Positions 5,161 to 8,961 of a DNA stretch of 8,961 bases are shown here, piece after piece. How positions within the stretch are numbered: position 1 is the stretch's first letter; each line of letters starts with the position of its first letter. Below the pieces are notes generated by a model. The model was not told the origin of the DNA and did not search any database. It was given only the letters and a program-made list of their open reading frames with translations. Source of the DNA: GWA2-44-9 sp964429675 (GTDB lineage: Bacteria > Patescibacteriota > Minisyncoccia > 2-02-FULL-40-12 > GWA2-44-9); assembly GCA_964429675.1 (NCBI GenBank), contig CAYSDF010000034.1, positions 1-8,961 of the forward strand. The letters run 5' to 3'. Made by a program: the position numbers and the translations under genes.

Positions 5161-5281
5161 AGCCAAACCCCCGCTCTTATCTTCATCATTTAGGTGAAAT
5201 GAAGAAAGATGAATCAGTAGTTATTGACGATTACGAATATACCAATAGGAGGCCGATGAAAATAAGAGCGGGGGTTTGGCT
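5161..5281 (-). repeat. Structured element, family C copy 2 (reverse orientation)
   Basis: A 27-bp stem (5161-5187 with 5255-5281) encloses a 67-nt core (5188-5254) that matches the other copies only when read on the minus strand. The stem has one imperfect pair: U-G if the minus strand is the RNA, C-A if the plus strand is. This independently favours the minus strand. The arms (AGCCAAACCCCCGCTC) are unrelated to those of copies 1 and 3, while the core keeps CTCCTAT, TACT, TCTT and AAAT at the same positions. It faces copy 1 across the GC-rich gene and lies directly before the promoter at 5286. An ATG-initiated 61-codon frame across it (5199-5384) is not believed to be a gene. Confidence 0.78.
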
Positions 5282-5285
5282 GCAC

Positions 5286-5314
5286 TTGAGTTTCAATAAA
5301 TTTTTAGTTAATAT
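5286..5314 (+). promoter_or_regulatory. Sigma70-type promoter for the LOG-family gene
   Basis: TTGAGT (5286-5291), 17 bases, TAATAT (5309-5314). A start near 5321 puts the left arm of the leader element (5328) within the first ten transcribed bases. It begins just after the end of family C copy 2, which may insulate it. Confidence 0.65.
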
Positions 5315-5327
5315 AAATGATATGAAA

Positions 5328-5463
5328 CCCTGTAGTGAAAATTCGAAAGATTTTTCATATGCTTTAGGCAACTACAGGGCTTAAGTTATGTAACAAGATT
5401 TTCGTTAATACTTTGGATAATCTAAAAAATCACCAAAGCATAATTCGAATTTCTACTACGGGG
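5328..5463 (+). promoter_or_regulatory. Family B structured leader with two alternative foldings
   Basis: Folding 1: the 20-nt left arm (5328-5347) pairs with 5444-5463, whose last G is the first base of the GTG start; the stem continues as TATGCTTT (5358-5365) with AAAGCATA (5435-5442). Folding 2: CCCTGTAGT (5328-5336) pairs perfectly with ACTACAGGG (5371-5379), and GAAAA (5337-5341) with TTTTC (5352-5356), freeing the start. The two exclude each other. The mgtC leader has the same two options at the same 43-nt and 15-nt offsets. GTAGTGAAA and TTCTACTAC are shared with it, with a G-U and an A-C pair at the same places, while flanking bases change together. The ligand or signal is unknown. 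Confidence 0.6.
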
Positions 5464-6038
5464 TGAAATATTCATTTGTTGTATCCGGGGCGGCGGAAAC
5501 GGGACTATGTGCCCCAGATGCCCATCTCAAAGCTGAAGAGGTTGGAAAAGAGATCGTTAAGAATAACGGCATTTTATTTACTGGTGCTACGACGGGTATG
5601 CCTTATTGGGCAGCTAAAGGAGCTAAAGAGGCGGGAGGAATTTCCATAGGCATATCCCCGGCAGCCAGTCTGGCCAGCCATGTTAAGACATATCATCTCC
5701 CGACTGATCAGTTTGATTACATTATGTTTACTGGATTTGAATATGCAGGCAGGAATCTCTTGCTTACTAGAATGGCTGATGCGGTTATCGTAGTATGCGG
5801 AAGAATGGGAACCTTGAATGAGTTTACAATCGCTTTTGAAGATAAAAAACCGATTGGAGTACTGACCGGAACCGGCGGGATGGCTGAAGAGATGAAGTAT
5901 ATAGTAGAAAAAGCTCATCGTGGCGAAGCAAATATCGTCTATGATGATAATCCCGTAACCTTAGTCAAAAAATTAGTCGAACTTATTAAAAAGGAACGAA
6001 AGGACCTTCCTTTGTCCTCAGACGAAGAAAAAGAATAA
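5463..6038 (+). CDS. LOG-family (TIGR00725-like) Rossmann nucleotide-binding protein
   Basis: A 191-aa soluble protein with a single Rossmann-like domain. It opens with MKYSFVVSGAAE, has LFTGATTGMPYWAAKGA (38-54), GRNLLLTRMADAVIVV (97-111) and the family signature G113-x-x-G116-T117-x-x-E120 (CGRMGTLNEF), followed by KKPIGVL. This is the LOG/lysine-decarboxylase-like fold. Named relatives include cytokinin-activating phosphoribohydrolases and molybdenum-cofactor carrier proteins. The usual PGG before G-T-x-x-E is here CGR, so I do not assign a reaction. The C-terminus is a charged tail (KKERKDLPLSSDEEKE). The start is GTG, directly at the end of the leader stem, with no Shine-Dalgarno. The gene has its own promoter and is followed ten bases later by the lon leader, so the two may be co-transcribed. 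Confidence 0.8.
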   Translation: MKYSFVVSGAAETGLCAPDAHLKAEEVGKEIVKNNGILFTGATTGMPYWAAKGAKEAGGISIGISPAASLASHVKTYHLPTDQFDYIMFTGFEYAGRNLLLTRMADAVIVVCGRMGTLNEFTIAFEDKKPIGVLTGTGGMAEEMKYIVEKAHRGEANIVYDDNPVTLVKKLVELIKKERKDLPLSSDEEKE

Positions 6039-6048
6039 AACACAGAGA

Positions 6049-6142
6049 CCCTTTAGGTCGCCGACGCGTGTCCCCATTGCCTCTCTCGGAAGCAGTAAGA
6101 CAGGTTATTGCAATGGGGCCCCTCGCGGGCGACCTTTGAGGG
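6049..6142 (+). promoter_or_regulatory. Long hairpin leader upstream of lon
   Basis: AGGTCGCC (6055-6062) pairs with GGCGACCT (6128-6135), extended outside by CCC/GGG (6049-6051 with 6140-6142). Inside, CGCG (6065-6068) pairs with 6124-6127, then CCCCATTGC (6072-6080) pairs with GCAATGGGG (6110-6118), leaving a loop of about 29 nt. The structure ends 13 bases before the lon ATG at 6156. It is not related in sequence to families A, B or C. No promoter was recognised between the LOG gene and this element. A role in lon expression is inferred from position. Confidence 0.6.
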
Positions 6143-6155
6143 AACCCTCTCCGCT

Positions 6156-8492
6156 ATGGCTAACTTCAGAGTAAACAACATTCCAATACCCGAAGAGATC
6201 CCGCTGATTGCACTTAAGAACACGGTCTTGTTCCCAAGAGTGGTGATTCCTCTCATAGTTCAAAGACCGAAGTCGGCGGGAGCTCTCGATTACGCAATGG
6301 CCAGAGATAGGCTTGTATTTTTTGTTACTCAAAAAAGTATTGACGATAATGTAGAAGAAAGAGATTTGTTTACCATCGGTACGGTAGGCCGGGTTGTCTC
6401 GGTATTTAAGTTGCCGGACGGCTCTTCAAAGGTTGATGTCGAAGGTCTTACCAGGGCCAGAATATTGAATTTTTCAGAGCATGAGCCGTTTTTTAAAGTA
6501 AAAATTCAGCCTATTGCTATGAAGCATGAGGAGGGGAGAAGTTTAGAAGAGAAAGCCTTGATGCGTTTAGTAGTGGATCAGTTCCGAAGCGTTTCAGAGA
6601 TGAAGCCATTTGCTAATATTCTACCTGAGATTGTATATATGATGAATCAGCTCCAAGATGTGGAGCAGATTATAAGTTTGGTGACGATAAATCTAAATTT
6701 GGAAATTCAGGATCAGCAGCACCTTTTAGAAATGAATGATTCCCTTGAAGCATTGAAGAGGCTGAACATTCTATTAACTCGTGAATTGGAAATACTGGAA
6801 GCTGAGAAAAGCGTTGCTAAGGAAACTAAAAAGCAGATCGGCAAAATGCAGAAGGAGCTTTTCCTCAGGGAGCAATTAAAGAGTATAGAAAAGGAACTGG
6901 GTGTAGAAGACGAACGTGATGAGATAAATATGCTCAAAGACAAGATCAGCGCGGCCGGAATGCCTAAGGAAGTATATGGGAAAGCTATGAAAGAACTCAA
7001 TCGTCTCGGCAAAATGCCCGCATTTAACCCTGAAGCCTCTTATCTCAGAACTTATCTTGATCTGTTATCAGAATTACCATGGTCTAAGAAAACAAAAGAG
7101 AAGATAGACCTAAAGGAAGCCGAGAAAATACTGAATCAGGATCATTATGGTTTAACGAAAGTAAAAGAAAGAATTCTGGAATACTTAGCCGTTCAAAAAC
7201 AGGTCGGTAAATTAAAGGGCCCGATATTATGCCTTGTTGGTCCTCCTGGAACCGGTAAAACTTCCGTCGGCCAATCTATCGCCAAAGCCTTGGGTCGTAA
7301 ATTCGCTAGGGTTTCATTAGGCGGTTTGCGGGATGAGGCTGAAATCAGGGGACACAGAAGAACATACGTCGGTGCTCTACCGGGAAGAATTATCCAGGGT
7401 ATAAATAGTTCTGGAGTCAAGAATCCGGTTTTTATGTTGGATGAAATAGATAAGGTGGGGATGGATTTTAGGGGTGATCCTTCAGCGGCTCTTCTGGAAG
7501 CTCTTGATCCTCAACAGAATCATTCTTTCTCCGATCATTATCTAGAAGTTCCGTTTGATTTATCAGATGTTCTTTTTGTCGCAACGGCCAATGTATTAGA
7601 CACAATTCCGCCAGCACTCAGAGACCGTCTTGAAATTATAGAATTTCCAGGCTACTCAGAAGATGAGAAACTCCATATTGCCAAAGACTTTCTTATTCCT
7701 AAATTATTTAAAGATCACGGCCTTAAAAAGAGAGCCATCGCTTTTCCTGATAGTATATTATCTGATGTCATTAGAAATCATACTCGGGAGGCGGGAGTAA
7801 GAGACCTTGAAAGACAACTTGCCTCGATAATGCGTAAAGTCACCAGGAAATTAGTCGAGAGCCCGTCTAGCCGTCAGATTGTCATAACCAAAGACCTTAT
7901 TCATAAATATCTGGGGCCTATTAAATATTCCCATCAGGTTGCTGAAATGAAAGATGAGGTAGGGGTAGTTACGGGTCTTGGCTGGACGCCGGTGGGAGGA
8001 GAAATATTATCAATTGAAGTTAGTAAAATGCCGGGACGTGGCCGTCTTATTTTGACCGGTCAATTAGGTTTAGTAATGAAAGAGTCGGCTCAGGCAGCCT
8101 TGAGCTATGCCCGGGCAGCTGTGGCAAGAAAGGGAGTTAGGGAAGATTTTAACAAGGATGACATTCATATCCATGTCCCTTCGGGAGCAATGAAAAAGGA
8201 TGGCCCTTCGGCCGGAACTGCTATAACCACAGCCCTAGTATCTTTATTTTTAAAGAAGCCGGTCAGGAAAGAAGTCTGTATGACCGGAGAGGTGACATTG
8301 CGCGGAAAAGTTTTGGAAATCGGAGGAGTTAAGGAGAAGATTCTAGCTGCTCACCGAGCCGGACTTAAAATAGTAATTTTACCGATGGATAATAAGAAAG
8401 ACATGGATGATATTCCTAAAGAAGTAAGGCGTGATATGAAATTTGTGTTTGCTAGAACCATGGACGATGTTCTCAAAACAGCCCTTCGATAG
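6156..8492 (+). CDS. lon: ATP-dependent Lon protease
   Basis: A 778-aa cytoplasmic protease that unfolds and degrades damaged and regulatory proteins. Order: N-terminal substrate-binding LON domain (about 10-200, beginning IPLIALKNTVLFP), a coiled-coil linker (about 200-300, with KKQIGKMQKELFLREQLKSI), the AAA+ domain with Walker A GPPGTGKT (362-369) and Walker B VFMLDE (425-430), and the protease domain with catalytic S685 in KDGPSAG and K728 in GGVKEK. The Ser-Lys spacing of 43 equals that of E. coli Lon, and total length is normal for bacterial LonA. I chose the ATG at 6156 (MANFRVNNIPIPEEIPL); the in-frame ATG at 6108 lies inside the leader stem. No Shine-Dalgarno. No CIRCE or HAIR-like heat-shock operator was recognised upstream. 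Family C copy 3 follows the stop. Confidence 0.97.
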   Translation: MANFRVNNIPIPEEIPLIALKNTVLFPRVVIPLIVQRPKSAGALDYAMARDRLVFFVTQKSIDDNVEERDLFTIGTVGRVVSVFKLPDGSSKVDVEGLTRARILNFSEHEPFFKVKIQPIAMKHEEGRSLEEKALMRLVVDQFRSVSEMKPFANILPEIVYMMNQLQDVEQIISLVTINLNLEIQDQQHLLEMNDSLEALKRLNILLTRELEILEAEKSVAKETKKQIGKMQKELFLREQLKSIEKELGVEDERDEINMLKDKISAAGMPKEVYGKAMKELNRLGKMPAFNPEASYLRTYLDLLSELPWSKKTKEKIDLKEAEKILNQDHYGLTKVKERILEYLAVQKQVGKLKGPILCLVGPPGTGKTSVGQSIAKALGRKFARVSLGGLRDEAEIRGHRRTYVGALPGRIIQGINSSGVKNPVFMLDEIDKVGMDFRGDPSAALLEALDPQQNHSFSDHYLEVPFDLSDVLFVATANVLDTIPPALRDRLEIIEFPGYSEDEKLHIAKDFLIPKLFKDHGLKKRAIAFPDSILSDVIRNHTREAGVRDLERQLASIMRKVTRKLVESPSSRQIVITKDLIHKYLGPIKYSHQVAEMKDEVGVVTGLGWTPVGGEILSIEVSKMPGRGRLILTGQLGLVMKESAQAALSYARAAVARKGVREDFNKDDIHIHVPSGAMKKDGPSAGTAITTALVSLFLKKPVRKEVCMTGEVTLRGKVLEIGGVKEKILAAHRAGLKIVILPMDNKKDMDDIPKEVRRDMKFVFARTMDDVLKTALR

Positions 8493-8503
8493 TTAACTAA
8501 TCA

Positions 8504-8617
8504 AAAAGTCCTGCTTTGTTTTTATCCTGCTCCTATAGGATCGCTCGTAACAATAAGTAGTTACTGATTCATCTTCCTCCCAATCCTGCAAATGATAAAA
8601 AACAAAGCAGGACTTTT
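8504..8617 (+). repeat. Structured element, family C copy 3 (also a bidirectional terminator)
   Basis: AAAAGTCCTGCTTTG and its exact reverse complement form the outer stem, continuing to ATC/GAT with one bulged A (8504-8526 with 8594-8617). The core (8527-8593) is 67 nt and keeps CTCCTAT, GG, TAA, TACT, TCTT and AAAT at the same core positions as copies 1 and 2. TCC-TATA-GGA forms the conserved internal hairpin. It starts 11 bases after the lon stop in the same orientation as copy 1, and A-run/T-run flanks suit termination in either direction. Stem sequence is unrelated to the other copies, but pairing is kept. Confidence 0.8.
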
Positions 8618-8648
8618 GGCTCGAGTGAGGTTTTGTTTATATCTTTGC

Positions 8649-8677
8649 TTGTGTTTTATCTCGGCCACGGATATCAT
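8649..8677 (+). promoter_or_regulatory. Probable sigma70-type promoter for mgtC-like gene
   Basis: TTGTGT (8649-8654), 17 bases, TATCAT (8672-8677). Hexamers are only fair matches, but spacing is ideal and the predicted start (near 8684) falls a few bases before the family B left arm at 8687, the same arrangement as at the LOG gene. Confidence 0.45.
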
Positions 8678-8686
8678 TAACCTATG

Positions 8687-8818
8687 CCAGGTAGTGAAAG
8701 TTCCAGATGCTTTTCTATTAGTTAGAATCACTGACTTGGTTAAAATATAAAAATAAGTTCATAACTATTTCTAGTTTAAAAAATAAAGCTAAAGATAGCA
8801 GGAACTTCTACTACCTGG
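8687..8818 (+). promoter_or_regulatory. Family B structured leader of the mgtC-like gene
   Basis: CCAGGTAGTGAAAGTTCC (8687-8704) pairs with GGAACTTCTACTACCTGG (8801-8818), with a G-U and an A-C at the same places as in the 5328-5463 leader; the ATG follows two bases later (8820). Alternative folding: CCAGGTAGT can pair with ACT-G-ACTTGG (8730-8739, one bulged G and one G-U), again starting 43 nt after the left arm, and GAAAG (8696-8700) can partly pair with TTTTC (8711-8715), 15 nt on. Left arm to start codon is 133 nt, against 135 nt in the LOG leader. MgtC genes in other bacteria are known to be leader-controlled; this sequence is not one I recognise. Confidence 0.6.
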
Positions 8819-8819
8819 T

Positions 8820-8961
8820 ATGCAATTCTTACATTATATAATATCGTTAATAGACTTCCCCAGTACTTCCAGGCTCTTGATTGCCACTCTTCTTGGAGCG
8901 ATTGTTGGATTTGAAAGAGAGCGCTCAGGAAAAGTGGCTGGGATGAGGACTCATGCCATGG
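8820..8961 (+). CDS. MgtC/SapB-family membrane protein, N-terminal part (cut by window end)
   Basis: The ATG at 8820 opens a frame that runs to the window end (47 codons): MQFLHYIISLIDFPSTSRLL, then IATLLGAIVGFERERSGKVAGMRTHAM. The LLGAIVGFERERSGK-x-AGMRTHA stretch is the hallmark N-terminal signature of the MgtC/SapB family, including the charged GxERE turn between the first membrane helices. Characterised members are inner-membrane proteins linked to growth at low magnesium and, in pathogens, to survival in macrophages; their biochemical activity is debated. The start lies two bases after the leader stem and lacks a Shine-Dalgarno. About three quarters or more of the gene lies outside the window, so integrity cannot be judged. 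Confidence 0.85.
   Translation, partial: MQFLHYIISLIDFPSTSRLLIATLLGAIVGFERERSGKVAGMRTHAM

Noticed and set aside
5199..5384. 61-codon ATG frame on the plus strand
   Set aside because: It runs across family C copy 2, the promoter at 5286-5314 and the arms of the LOG leader; the AGGAGG near it is only the complement of the conserved CCTCCT. No coding character.
6108..6155. Earlier ATG for Lon
   Set aside because: It lies inside the 3' arm of the leader stem and adds residues not found in Lon proteins.
4441..8617. Integron attC sites as an explanation of family C
   Set aside because: Variable stems recall attC, but the GTTRRRY/RYYYAAC core sites are missing and the 67-nt core is conserved rather than variable.
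4441..8617. CRISPR array or retron
   Set aside because: Copies are kilobases apart with no regular spacers, and there is no cas gene or reverse transcriptase in the window.

Overview
The window looks like a piece of a Candidate Phyla Radiation (Patescibacteria, probably Parcubacteria-like) genome. This is inferred from gene content and style: a presenilin-type intramembrane protease, a short UPF0213-like GIY-YIG protein, a LOG/TIGR00725 Rossmann protein, a beta-CASP metallo-beta-lactamase and Lon. The DNA is AT-leaning, genes are tightly packed, most starts lack a Shine-Dalgarno, and TTTTCAAT-type repeats are present. No rRNA, tRNA or CRISPR was seen, so the placement is not proven.

Layout. 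1-407: a three-way-junction inverted-repeat element, then sequence without a recognisable gene. 408-872: unrecognised helical protein, closed by a hairpin plus T-run (repeat family B). 971-2967: an apparent operon of a membrane-anchored cupredoxin-like protein, a GIY-YIG gene inside a 15-bp inverted repeat, a small membrane protein and a presenilin-like protease. 3060-4430: beta-CASP RNase-like protein. 4441-5281: a GC-rich gene on the minus strand with its own strong promoter, Shine-Dalgarno and terminator, bracketed by two facing copies of a structured element (family C). 5286-6038: LOG-family protein with promoter and structured leader. 6049-8492: Lon protease behind another structured leader. 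8504-8617: third copy of family C. 8649-8961: promoter, structured leader and the start of an MgtC/SapB-family gene cut by the window end.

The most unusual signal is non-coding. (1) Family C: three elements, each with a unique, almost perfect 23-27 bp stem around a core of exactly 67 nt; 36 core positions are identical in all three copies. (2) Family B: the leaders of the LOG gene and of mgtC are 133-135 nt long. Each starts a few bases after a predicted sigma70-type promoter and ends against the start codon. Each has a left arm that can pair with the start-codon arm or with an internal arm exactly 43 nt downstream, which looks like a two-state switch. (3) The cupredoxin leader has the same logic with unrelated sequence. 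(4) The inverted repeat ATCCCGTTAGA donates the start codons of two genes and the last base of a stop codon. Whether these are regulatory RNAs, hairpin-targeting mobile elements, or both cannot be settled from one window.

Functionally the window is rich in quality control and RNA turnover (Lon, presenilin-like protease, beta-CASP nuclease), but only the 1107-2967 cluster is arranged like one operon.
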